The notes below the pieces were generated by a model. The model worked only from the letters and a program-made list of their open reading frames with translations, had not been told where the DNA came from and ran no database searches. The position numbers and the translations under genes were made by a program. Positions 6,661 through 13,209 of a stretch of DNA of 13,553 bases are shown in pieces. Within the stretch, counting starts at the first letter, position 1, and each line of letters begins with the position of its first letter. Source of the stretch: an uncultured Sphingobium sp. (lineage in GTDB: Bacteria > Pseudomonadota > Alphaproteobacteria > Sphingomonadales > Sphingomonadaceae); the NCBI GenBank assembly GCA_946885845.1, contig CAMPHJ010000049.1:1-13553 (forward strand), read 5' to 3'.

Positions 6661-6665
6661 CCTCT

Positions 6666-6694
6666 GTGCCCTTTTAGCCCATCAGTGCCCTTTT
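6666..6694. repeat. two direct copies of GTGCCCTTTT
   Basis: GTGCCCTTTT occurs at 6666-6675 and 6685-6694, 19 bp apart, between the hairpin and the DUF350 gene. The period is near two helical turns, as for paired protein-binding sites, but such short repeats may be chance. Confidence 0.3.
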
Positions 6695-6753
6695 GGGACG
6701 AGGCGATCCGGTGACGATTGAACCAGTTGCCCGGTTGCGGCATTTTGCCCTGC

Positions 6754-7176
6754 ATGACCGATCCGATGCCTGTTGTTCAAAGCCTGCTGTCCGGGCTCCC
6801 CATTTTCCTCTTGCACCTCGCCAGCGCCACGGTGGCATGGCTCGCCGCCCTGGCGCTCTATATGTGGATTACGCCGCATGACGAATTCGCGCTGATCCGC
6901 GCGGGCAATCAGGCGGCGGCGATTTCATTGGGAGGTGCGGCGATTGGCCTCGCCCTGCCGCTGGCTTTGTGCCTGGCGGGGTCGATCAATGTCTGGGACA
7001 TATTGATCTGGGGCAGCGTCACGCTCATCCTTCAGCTGATCGCGTTTCGCTTTGTCGATTTTCTGCTGGGGTCGCTGTCCGCCCGGATTGAGAGCGATGA
7101 GCGGTCGGCTGCCATTTTCCTGGCGATGATGAAAATCGCCATCGCCTGCCTGACCGCTGCGGCGGTGGCGGGCTGA
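6754..7176 (+). CDS. DUF350 family inner-membrane protein
   Basis: A 140-residue membrane protein matching the DUF350 pattern: four hydrophobic helices (about 15-37, 55-75, 83-106, 119-138), the loop TPHDEFALIRAGNQAAA between helices 1 and 2 (40-56), WDILIWG before helix 3, and RIESDERSAAIFLA before helix 4. The family is widespread in bacteria and has no established biochemical role. The start at 6754 (MTDPMPVV) is chosen because it gives the normal short N-terminus; a TTG at 6718 would add twelve residues of non-membrane sequence, and ATG 6766 is also possible. No clear Shine-Dalgarno. The TGA at 7174-7176 is followed after 3 bp by the GTG of the protease, in the same frame. Confidence 0.85.
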   Translation: MTDPMPVVQSLLSGLPIFLLHLASATVAWLAALALYMWITPHDEFALIRAGNQAAAISLGGAAIGLALPLALCLAGSINVWDILIWGSVTLILQLIAFRFVDFLLGSLSARIESDERSAAIFLAMMKIAIACLTAAAVAG

Positions 7177-7179
7177 ACT

Positions 7180-8037
7180 GTGGCGGGGCGTGGCATTGGC
7201 TGTCTACCGCTCATTCTGGGGGGCGTTTTGGCGCTCGCCTGGATAGGGGAAGTCACGCAAGCCCCGCCGTTGCAGGTGGAAACATTCGATCCCCGGTCGC
7301 CCCGTCGCCCGATGCCGCAATGGAGCGACGAGGCATTCGTGATCGAAGATGCGCGCGAAGCCCCCGGCGACAGCATGGGCACGGCTTTCGCAATCGACCG
7401 GGACGGCACCTGGCTGACCGCCGAACATGTCACCCGCGATTGTTCGCGCATCGGCCTGCAGGAAGGCAATGTCGCCCGCGCCGTGTCCCGCATCGTACAA
7501 AGCCGGGAGGCTGACGCCGCTCTGGTGCGGGACGGCCTTCCCAGCGACGATGCGCTGCCATTGTCTGATCGCGTGCCGATGGCTGGATCAACCGGATTTC
7601 ATATGGGGTTTCCCGCCGGGCGTCCGACACTGGTCGTATCGGAACTGATCGGCGCGGCCAGCGCGCGGCGTGGGCAGAGTGAAGAGACGGAGCCGGTCCT
7701 GGCATGGGCAGAGGTGGGTCGCTTGCCCGCTGGCGATAATATGCTTTCGGGCATCAGCGGCGGGCCAGTCTTTGCCGAAGACGGTCATGTCGTGGGGGTC
7801 AACAGCGCCGCCACCGGTCGACGCGGGCGGATATTGACGACGGCCCCGGACGCGATGATCAGGCTGGTCGCGGCAAGCCGTGCGGTCGATGACCGACCGG
7901 TCGCCTACCCCTTTGCTGGCCTGACCGACGCGGAAGCGCGCTTTGCCGCATGGCTGGAACAGGGCGTGATCCGCCGCATCTTCTGCGACGTGGATGAAGG
8001 GGCTCAACGGTTGACGACAGCCGTGCCGAACGGCTAG
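7180..8037 (+). CDS. membrane-anchored trypsin-like serine protease
   Basis: A 285-residue protein with an N-terminal hydrophobic segment (about 6-22), acting as membrane anchor or signal, and a chymotrypsin-fold protease domain. The catalytic triad can be read as His83 (TWLTAEHV), Asp112 (READAALVR) and Ser193 (SGISGGPVF); GTAFAIDRDG (67-76) and GHVVGVNSA (202-210) are the usual flanking strands. His sits in TAEHV rather than the common TAAHV. There is no PDZ domain, unlike DegP/DegQ. The last 55 residues form a separate charged tail with one Cys (269). The GTG at 7180 is chosen because the preceding in-frame codon group is the DUF350 stop TGA, 3 bp upstream; translation is probably coupled. 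The substrate is unknown; location is probably periplasmic with an inner-membrane anchor. Confidence 0.85.
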   Translation: MAGRGIGCLPLILGGVLALAWIGEVTQAPPLQVETFDPRSPRRPMPQWSDEAFVIEDAREAPGDSMGTAFAIDRDGTWLTAEHVTRDCSRIGLQEGNVARAVSRIVQSREADAALVRDGLPSDDALPLSDRVPMAGSTGFHMGFPAGRPTLVVSELIGAASARRGQSEETEPVLAWAEVGRLPAGDNMLSGISGGPVFAEDGHVVGVNSAATGRRGRILTTAPDAMIRLVAASRAVDDRPVAYPFAGLTDAEARFAAWLEQGVIRRIFCDVDEGAQRLTTAVPNG

Positions 8038-8066
8038 GCCGCGCGAAACACAGGATTGACACGATC

Positions 8067-8336
8067 ATGAGCGACACGCCTCCCGACCGCCTTTCAACCA
8101 ACCCGCGCAGCCCCCATTTCGACATGGAGCAGTTGCAGCGCGGCGTCGGCATCCGTTTCAAGGACCGGGTGCGCACGGATGTCGAGGAATATTGCATTTC
8201 CGAAGGCTGGATTCGGGTTGCGGCTGGAAAGACGCGTGACCGCCATGGGCAACCGCTGACGATCAAACTGTCGGGTCCCGTCGAAGCATGGTTCGAACAA
8301 TCCGCGGACGATGCCGGGGACAAGCCCGCCGAATAA
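8067..8336 (+). CDS. DUF3297 family protein
   Basis: An 89-residue soluble protein recognisable as DUF3297 by the opening PPDRLSTNPRSPHFD, then RGVGIRFKDRVRTDVEEYCISEGWIRV and the GKTRDRHGQPLTIKLSGPVEAWFE ending. The family is short (about 80 residues), common in proteobacteria, and of unknown function; database labels of glutathione peroxidase for it are not supported by any catalytic motif here. It follows the protease by 29 bp on the same strand, so it may be the last gene of that transcript. A weak AGGA lies upstream. A hairpin at 8357-8381 lies just after the stop. Confidence 0.88.
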   Translation: MSDTPPDRLSTNPRSPHFDMEQLQRGVGIRFKDRVRTDVEEYCISEGWIRVAAGKTRDRHGQPLTIKLSGPVEAWFEQSADDAGDKPAE

Positions 8337-8356
8337 ACGCGGCGGCCTGCGCGAAA

Positions 8357-8381
8357 CCGGCATGGCGATCGACCATGCCGG
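8357..8381. terminator. hairpin between convergent DUF3297 and CHAP genes
   Basis: CCGGCATGG (8357-8365) pairs perfectly with CCATGCCGG (8373-8381) around a 7-nt loop, in the 55-bp gap between two convergent genes. It is followed by only three T on the minus side and none on the plus side, so it is a candidate bidirectional terminator of weak type. Confidence 0.5.
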
Positions 8382-8391
8382 GTATTGACGG

Positions 8392-9093
8392 TCACCGCAA
8401 TCGGGCGTCCCGCTTCACATCAGCGATAATATCTGCCAGCGACCTGGCCGCAGGCGTAGCGTCGGCGAAACGCATGGCGCGCATATCCAGAGCCAGCCGA
8501 GGCGCGGACGCGGGCTTGGCCGACCTTTTCAATGGCGCCACGGGCTGCGTCACGGCGTCGGCATTCCGGTCCGGCATGTCGGCATCAGCCGTGACCAAAC
8601 GCACGCTGGTCCCAAGGGCCGGATCTGGTTCGAAGGGACGCAGCCGGGAGCTGGTGGAGTAGATGAATCCGAATGTCGGGTTCGTACGCGCGCCCATCGT
8701 CTGCGTGGGACTATGCCAGACGCGCACCTGGCTCCAGTCGCCTTCTTCCGACACGTCGATCACGGGAACATCTTCCTCAATCGCGCCGGGGACAGACCAA
8801 TTGGCATGGCGGATGAGCAGGCGGCGATCGTCCAGCACCTTGCTGACCACGGCGACATGGCCGAGCGTCATCGGCCCCATCGGACGGAATGTCAGCACCG
8901 CCCCACGGCGTGGCGCATGACCGCGCTGGTAGCGAGTGGCTGCCTGATCCCACCAGGTCAGGGCATCGCCACGAATATTCACGCCCGACACGATACGGGC
9001 ATAAGGCACGCATTGCAGAGCAGACGCACCAAGCGCAGGCGTGGCTATCCAACCAGCCAGAAGCATGGCTGCCCCGCGAGCAATTCGAAACAT
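8392..9093 (-). CDS. secreted CHAP-domain protein (long paralogue)
   Basis: A 233-residue protein with signal peptide (MFRIARGAAMLLAGWIATPALGA) and a CHAP amidase/peptidase domain of the peptidoglycan-cleaving kind. The triad is visible: Cys28 in LQCVPYAR, His79 in TLGHVAVVS, and Asn98 in RHANWS, with WWDQAATRYQRG and RGAVLTF between. After the domain (about residue 150) it has an 80-residue tail rich in Ala, Pro, Arg and Asp that the neighbouring paralogue lacks. GAGG is placed before the ATG in GAGGTCGCATTTATG. It lies 79 bp downstream of its paralogue at 9173-9700. It is predicted to act in the periplasm or at the surface; cutting of peptidoglycan is inferred from the family, not shown. 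Confidence 0.85.
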   Translation of the reverse strand: MFRIARGAAMLLAGWIATPALGASALQCVPYARIVSGVNIRGDALTWWDQAATRYQRGHAPRRGAVLTFRPMGPMTLGHVAVVSKVLDDRRLLIRHANWSVPGAIEEDVPVIDVSEEGDWSQVRVWHSPTQTMGARTNPTFGFIYSTSSRLRPFEPDPALGTSVRLVTADADMPDRNADAVTQPVAPLKRSAKPASAPRLALDMRAMRFADATPAARSLADIIADVKRDARLR

Positions 9094-9172
9094 AAATGCG
9101 ACCTCGATAAATCGAAGAATCGCCCCACCGCGAATGAAATTATCCGGCGGTCCTTAGAAAATGATTAATGGG

Positions 9173-9700
9173 TCAGAAAGCACGCCCGGCGGCGGCATTG
9201 TCAGAGGCGGACGCCATGGCGATCTGAACCTTCGCCGATGCAGGAGCCTGATGCGGGTAGATGAAACCCTTGGCCGGATTGGAGCGCACACCCAGACCGC
9301 CGATCGGACCATACCAGACGCGCACGTCGGTCCAGTCATTGTTCGGCGAAACATCGACAGCGCGAACATCACGTTCAATGCCGCCGCGATAGGACCAGTT
9401 GGCGTGGGTCAGCAGCACTTCGCGGTCGCTGACCACCTGGCTGACCATGGCGACATGACCGACGGGCATGGCCCGGCTCGCCGAAAAAGCAAGCACGGCG
9501 CCGACCTTGGGCTGATTGCCGCGTTCGTAGCGGCCTTCCGCCTGGCCCCACCAGCTGTGGGCGTTGCCGTAAATTTCGATGCCGGAAATCTGGCGGGCAT
9601 AAGGCACGCACTGCAACACGCCGGCGGTCGCGGGGGCGGCGATCAGCACGCCCAGAACGAGCGTCCACGCTGCAACAAGCGCTCGAAAACCGCTGACCAT
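9173..9700 (-). CDS. secreted CHAP-domain protein (short paralogue)
   Basis: A 175-residue protein with signal peptide (cleavage near PATAG, residue 26-27) and a CHAP domain with Cys31 (LQCVPYAR), His82 (PVGHVAMVS) and Asn101 (THANWS). It shares the same order of motifs as the gene just downstream (C-VPYAR, SWWGQAEGRYERG, GAVLAF, NWSYRGGIERDV, WTDVRVWYGP), so the two arose by tandem duplication followed by clear divergence. It ends shortly after the domain, with a brief Ala/Ser-rich tail. No strong Shine-Dalgarno precedes the ATG at 9700. Its stop is 79 bp from the next gene, and 91 bp separate it from the recF stop upstream. Role: probable cell-wall amidase or endopeptidase. Confidence 0.85.
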   Translation of the reverse strand: MVSGFRALVAAWTLVLGVLIAAPATAGVLQCVPYARQISGIEIYGNAHSWWGQAEGRYERGNQPKVGAVLAFSASRAMPVGHVAMVSQVVSDREVLLTHANWSYRGGIERDVRAVDVSPNNDWTDVRVWYGPIGGLGVRSNPAKGFIYPHQAPASAKVQIAMASASDNAAAGRAF

Positions 9701-9791
9701 GGAAGAAATGCCCCCGAATTCTTGATCTTATCGACCCCGGGCTTCTTTGTGCAGATGAACGGCGAGTTGAGAAGCGGCGCGCGACGAACGG

Positions 9792-10874
9792 TTAGACGGA
9801 CGGGTTAACCTGCGGAACCCCGACATGACCCGCGGATACCGTCAGACGGGTGGCGGAAGACAAGTCACTGAAAAGACTATCTTCTGTGCCGGTCATCCAG
9901 ACTTGCCCCCCGGTCATCGCCAGCCGATCGAACAATGCGGCCCGTCTCATCGGGTCGAGGTGAGCCGCCACTTCGTCGAGCAGCAACACGGGCGGTTGCC
10001 CCCGCCGCGCGGCAACCAGGGCCGCGTGTGCAAGCAGTATCGATAGCAGCAGCGCCTTCTGCTCGCCCGTCGAACATAATGCCGCCGCCTGCCCCTTGGC
10101 CGCATGGACGACGGCCAGGTCATTCCGATGCGGGCCGGACAATGTACGCCCGGCAGCGGCATCGCGCCGCCGTTCCCGCGCCAGCCGGGGTGCGAGCGGT
10201 TCCCCTGCGCCATCCTCTTGCGCAATCGCCAGCGCCGGGCGGGCAAAGGGCTGGTCCGGTTGAGCGGCAAGCTCTACGCTCAACCGTTCGACCAGATCCG
10301 CGCGCGCGCTGGCCAGCGCCGCGCCATGTTCGTCCATCTGCGCTTCCAGAGCCGTCAGCCAGCCGGGGTCTGCTGCGGAAAGATTGGTCAGCAACCGATT
10401 GCGCGCGCGCATCGCGGCTTCATAGCGGGCGCTGTGGACGGCATGTCCGGGATGCAGGGCAAGCGTCAGCCGGTCGAGGAAGCGCCTTCGCCCGCCAGGG
10501 CTGTCCATGAACAGCCGGTCCATCGCGGGGGTCAGCCACACGATGGCGAGGTAATCGGCCAAGGCGTTGGCAGACGACGCCACCCCGCCGATCCGCACCT
10601 GCCGCCGGTCGGGCGCGCCGGGCGCGACCCCGGTTCCCAGCAGCACGCCATCGATTTCCGCCGCAATGCCGAAACTGCCGGACCCGCCCTGCCGCGCCAT
10701 GTCGCGCAATGCCGCCCCCCGCAAGCCACGTCCCGGGGCGAGCATGGACACCGCTTCCAATATATTGGTCTTGCCCGCGCCATTTTCGCCGGTCAGGACG
10801 ATGAAGGCGTGATCGGGCACGATCAGCGCATCCGCATGATTGCGGAAATCGCTCAAGGTCAAACGGCCGATCAT
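9792..10874 (-). CDS. recF: DNA replication and repair protein RecF
   Basis: RecF is an SMC/ABC-type ATPase that, with RecO and RecR, loads RecA at single-strand gaps and helps restart stalled forks. The 360-residue protein has all family motifs: Walker [10 protein letters not shown] (29-37), the [13 protein letters not shown] segment (124-136), LSGPHRNDL (245-253), the ABC signature [10 protein letters not shown] (268-277), Walker [15 protein letters not shown] (295-308) and a C-terminal WMTGT. The start [13 protein letters not shown] is the usual one. The ATG lies at the tip of a perfect inverted repeat (10865-10879) and there is no Shine-Dalgarno. A lipoprotein gene ends 40 bp upstream on the same strand, so the two may be co-transcribed. 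In many bacteria recF follows dnaN directly; here it does not. Confidence 0.96.
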   Translation of the reverse strand: MIGRLTLSDFRNHADALIVPDHAFIVLTGENGAGKTNILEAVSMLAPGRGLRGAALRDMARQGGSGSFGIAAEIDGVLLGTGVAPGAPDRRQVRIGGVASSANALADYLAIVWLTPAMDRLFMDSPGGRRRFLDRLTLALHPGHAVHSARYEAAMRARNRLLTNLSAADPGWLTALEAQMDEHGAALASARADLVERLSVELAAQPDQPFARPALAIAQEDGAGEPLAPRLARERRRDAAAGRTLSGPHRNDLAVVHAAKGQAAALCSTGEQKALLLSILLAHAALVAARRGQPPVLLLDEVAAHLDPMRRAALFDRLAMTGGQVWMTGTEDSLFSDLSSATRLTVSAGHVGVPQVNPSV

Positions 10875-10879
10875 CGGCC
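10865..10879 (-). promoter_or_regulatory. perfect inverted repeat covering the recF start codon
   Basis: GGCCGAT-C-ATCGGCC is a perfect palindrome with 7-bp arms. In the recF mRNA it folds as a six-pair GC-rich stem (GGCCGA/UCGGCC) with UGA as the loop, so the AUG (10874-10872) is at the hairpin tip. This could limit initiation unless ribosomes from the upstream gene open it. Confidence 0.4.
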
Positions 10880-10914
10880 CGCTCTAGCCGTCGCGGGGCC
10901 AAACGGAAAGCGGT

Positions 10915-11433
10915 TCAGCAACGCTTGCGCGTCACCGCTGCTCCATCGTTAATGAGGGTGAGTTCGCGACCACTGGCGGAGGGCCGCAGTTCAACCTTTT
11001 TCGTCCAGCTGTCACCTTCGCCGGTGAAGGCCGCATCCACGCGAACCCGCTCTCCCGGCCCCGACGTGACAGCCGTGACCGTGCCGACACTTTCGTGAAA
11101 GATCAGGCTCTTGGGCGTCACGGTCAATTCCATATCGGACGACCGGTCGCCGCAGACATCATTCAACCCGGTCCATCGCCCCTGCACGGCAACCGGGATC
11201 GTACCAGCGACCGAAGCGCCATCCGGCTGCTGCCGTATCTCGCTATCGCTTTCGTTGCGTGTCGGATTGGCGGCATCGTCCGGCGCCAGGCTTTCATCAT
11301 CGACGGGCGACTGGTTGCTGACGTCGTAGGAGGCTTGTTCCTCCACGATGTTGGTCGACATGCCGGGTTGGCGGTCATCCATCTGGTCGCACGCGGCGAG
11401 CAGCAGGAGTGGCAGGGTTAGAAACAGGCGCAT
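10915..11433 (-). CDS. probable lipoprotein of unknown function
   Basis: A 172-residue protein with a lipoprotein signal peptide: MRLFLTLPLLLLAAC, lipobox LAAC with Cys15, and Asp16 next to it, which by the E. coli rule would favour the inner membrane. Residues 16-75 are acidic and low in complexity, probably a flexible linker. From about residue 80 (IPVAVQGRWTGLNDVCGD) there is a small beta-rich domain, with Cys94 and the final residue Cys172 likely forming a disulfide. The WTGLNDVCG opening recalls small periplasmic beta-domains, but I cannot name the family. It lies 40 bp upstream of recF. There is no Shine-Dalgarno and a GGAAC-N16-GGTT motif sits directly before the ATG, so the mRNA may be leaderless. 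Confidence 0.75.
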   Translation of the reverse strand: MRLFLTLPLLLLAACDQMDDRQPGMSTNIVEEQASYDVSNQSPVDDESLAPDDAANPTRNESDSEIRQQPDGASVAGTIPVAVQGRWTGLNDVCGDRSSDMELTVTPKSLIFHESVGTVTAVTSGPGERVRVDAAFTGEGDSWTKKVELRPSASGRELTLINDGAAVTRKRC

Positions 11434-11441
11434 CCGTAATG

Positions 11442-11466
11442 AACCGGCGATGGGACGGACGGTTCC
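11442..11466 (-). promoter_or_regulatory. candidate EcfG (general stress sigma) promoter
   Basis: On the minus strand GGAAC (11462-11466) and GGTT (11442-11445) are separated by 16 nt, close to the alphaproteobacterial EcfG consensus (GGAAC, 16-17 nt, CGTT). Transcription would begin nearly at the ATG (11433) of the lipoprotein gene. One mismatch in the -10 and the short leader keep confidence low. Confidence 0.3.
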
Positions 11467-11469
11467 GCT

Positions 11470-11572
11470 AGAGCGCTCTGCGTTTAATTAGACGCAGGTC
11501 GCGCGCTCTGATTTTTTATTATCGCATCCTTTTAAGCGCGAAACCGGTTCCCCACTTTTGCGCACGATGCTC
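11470..11572. repeat. dispersed alphaproteobacterial palindromic repeat element
   Basis: About 100 bp made of two hairpins. The first pairs AGAGCGC (11470-11476) with GCGCTCT (11503-11509), and inside it CTGCGT (11478-11483) with ACGCAG (11492-11497). It is followed by six T (11512-11517), so it could terminate plus-strand transcription. The second pairs GCATC (11524-11528) with GATGC (11566-11570) and GCGC with GCGC around AAACCGGTTCCCCACTTTT. I recall near-identical short sequences scattered through alphaproteobacterial genomes, commonly with the ACCGGTTCCCACTTTT core. This is the only copy I found in the window. Confidence 0.6.
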
Positions 11573-11659
11573 CACCCCGCCGGACCCTGTGCGCCCCTCG
11601 CCCGTTGGGCGCTTGCATGCCAGGCCGGTTGGGGTCATCAACGGTGCGACGAGATGGTT

Positions 11660-11672
11660 CCACGGGCCGTGG
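11660..11672. promoter_or_regulatory. CCACGG-G-CCGTGG palindrome before the peroxiredoxin gene
   Basis: Perfect 6-bp arms around one base, 18 bp upstream of the ATG at 11691 and just before the GGAG ribosome binding site (11680-11683). It may be an operator or a chance GC palindrome; as RNA the loop would have to open to at least three bases. Confidence 0.3.
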
Positions 11673-11690
11673 CATAGCTGGAGAAAGCCG

Positions 11691-12227
11691 ATGAGCAAAT
11701 GGATGATGATCGCCCTGGGGCTGGCCGCCGTCACAATCGGGTCGAACGGAGCCATGGCGGCGCTAGCCGTTGGAGCCAAGGCGCCCGATTTCACCACGCG
11801 CGGCGCGCTTGCGGGCAAAGCATTTACATTGACCCTGTCGCATCAACTGAAGCGCGGACCGGTCGTGCTCTATTTCTTTCCCAAGGCGTTCACGCCCGGA
11901 TGTTCAGCCGAAGCGCGTGAGTTCGCTGAGCATATCGACGATTTCAAAAAGGCTGGCGCAACGGTAATCGGCATGTCGACCGATACGGTCGATGACCTTG
12001 TCGCCTTTTCCACCAAGGAATGCGCGGGTAAATTCGTGGTCGCTTCCGCCGGACCGGCTATCGTGACGGGTTATGACGTGGCGCTGAAGATGCGGCCCAG
12101 AATCACCGATCGCACATCCTACGTCATTGCGCCCACGGGCCGCATCGCCTTTGTCCACAGCGAGATGAATTATAGCGGCCATGTGAAGGGCACGCTGGCC
12201 GCCGTGCAGGCGATGCGGGCAAAATAG
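11691..12227 (+). CDS. exported Bcp/AhpC-TSA family peroxiredoxin
   Basis: A 178-residue thioredoxin-fold peroxidase. VGAKAPDFTTRG (27-38) opens the domain; YFFPKAFTPGC holds the peroxidatic Cys71 with Thr68, and Arg141 (ITDRTSYVI) is the conserved arginine. The usual Bcp resolving cysteine five residues after the first is missing (CSAEAREF); the only other cysteine is Cys111 (STKECAGKF). The N-terminus MSKWMMIALGLAAVTIGSNGAMA is a signal peptide, so this copy should act in the periplasm, unlike cytoplasmic Bcp. GGAG at 11680-11683 lies seven bases before the ATG and fixes the start. It should reduce hydrogen peroxide or lipid hydroperoxides; the reductant is unknown. Its stop is only 16 bp from the convergent hydrolase gene. 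Confidence 0.88.
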   Translation: MSKWMMIALGLAAVTIGSNGAMAALAVGAKAPDFTTRGALAGKAFTLTLSHQLKRGPVVLYFFPKAFTPGCSAEAREFAEHIDDFKKAGATVIGMSTDTVDDLVAFSTKECAGKFVVASAGPAIVTGYDVALKMRPRITDRTSYVIAPTGRIAFVHSEMNYSGHVKGTLAAVQAMRAK

Positions 12228-12243
12228 CTGGCGGTCAGGAACC

Positions 12244-13167
12244 TCAGCTCGCCTCGCCGCCCTTCACATAGCGCCCAAACCAGTCGAGGGTGGCGCTCCA
12301 CGCAGCCGTGGCCGCCGCCTCGTTATAGCTAGGGCGATAATCCGCCATGAAACCGTGATCGGCTTGCGGATAGAGCGTGATGTCATCGGGCGGGGATTTG
12401 TCCGCCGCTTTGAGCGCGCCCCTCATGGCTTCCACGTCGGCCACCGGAATCCCTTTGTCCAATGCGCCATATTGGCCAAGCACCGGCGCTTTCAGCGCTG
12501 CGGCCTGATCGATCGGGCGCAGCGGCTGTAGCGCCGTCTTGTCATTGACCAACCGCCCGTAGAAGGCGACGCCCGCGTCCAGCTTCGCACTATGCGCCGC
12601 ATATAGCCAAACAATCCGCCCGCCCCAGCAGAAGCCGGTAATGCCCCGGCGGCTGGCATCGCCGCCATGCGATCCCGCCCAGTCATAGGTGGCGTCGATG
12701 TCGGACAAAACCTGATCGTCGGGCGCCTTGGATACGATCGTATCGATCAGCTGCTTGAAATCGGCAATTTTGGTCGCGTCGCCATGACGAGCGAACAGGT
12801 CCGGGGCGACAGCGTGATAGCCCTGTCTCGCGAAGCGCCGACATATGTCGCGGATCCATTCATGGACGCCGAAAATTTCATGCACGACGCAGATCACCGG
12901 CGCATTTTTCGCCGCTGCCGGGCGTGCGCAAAATGCGGGCATGGCAAAGCCGTCATGGGCCGGGATCGACACCTGCTCTTCCTTCAACCCATTGCCCGAC
13001 GTCTGCACCGCGCTGCTAGACACAGGACGGCAGGCGGCGGCGAAGCCTGCTGCGAAAGTGCCGGAGACCAGCAGTTTGCGGCGATCAAGGCCCGCCGAAC
13101 CGATCCAGTTGCGGTCGTCGGGCAGGCGTTCGGGGCTGGGCTGATCATCGGTTTCGATCGTCATCAT
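12244..13167 (-). CDS. dienelactone hydrolase family protein, exported
   Basis: A 307-residue alpha/beta hydrolase of the dienelactone hydrolase family. The triad is Cys180 (ITGFCWGGR), Asp237 (YGALDKGIP) and His271 (QADHGFM); VVHEIFGVHEWIRD (94-107) forms the oxyanion region. The N-terminus carries DRRKLLVSGTFAAGFAAAC: a twin arginine (29-30) with a hydrophobic stretch and a possible lipobox cysteine (Cys46), so it is probably a Tat substrate and perhaps a lipoprotein. The stretch of about 28 residues before the twin arginine is long but acceptable for Tat. GGAGG at 13173-13177 lies five bases from the ATG at 13167, which fixes the start; an upstream TTG is part of that site. Substrate unknown. 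The gene follows the cyclotransferase-like gene by 42 bp on the same strand. Confidence 0.88.
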   Translation of the reverse strand: MMTIETDDQPSPERLPDDRNWIGSAGLDRRKLLVSGTFAAGFAAACRPVSSSAVQTSGNGLKEEQVSIPAHDGFAMPAFCARPAAAKNAPVICVVHEIFGVHEWIRDICRRFARQGYHAVAPDLFARHGDATKIADFKQLIDTIVSKAPDDQVLSDIDATYDWAGSHGGDASRRGITGFCWGGRIVWLYAAHSAKLDAGVAFYGRLVNDKTALQPLRPIDQAAALKAPVLGQYGALDKGIPVADVEAMRGALKAADKSPPDDITLYPQADHGFMADYRPSYNEAAATAAWSATLDWFGRYVKGGEAS

Positions 13168-13209
13168 GCTGTCCTCCAACCGGTGGCCCCCGCGCCCGCA
13201 GCCTACCCG

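Noticed and set aside
8067..8336. Glutathione peroxidase label for the DUF3297 protein
   Set aside because: There is no catalytic Cys/Sec-Gln-Trp arrangement and the protein is far too short; the name is a known carry-over label.
10104..10952. 282-codon plus-strand open frame across recF
   Set aside because: Antisense shadow of recF; composition is Arg/Gly/Pro-rich and no motif is seen.
13168..13179. Earlier TTG start for the dienelactone hydrolase
   Set aside because: The TTG is part of the GGAGG ribosome binding site that serves the ATG at 13167.
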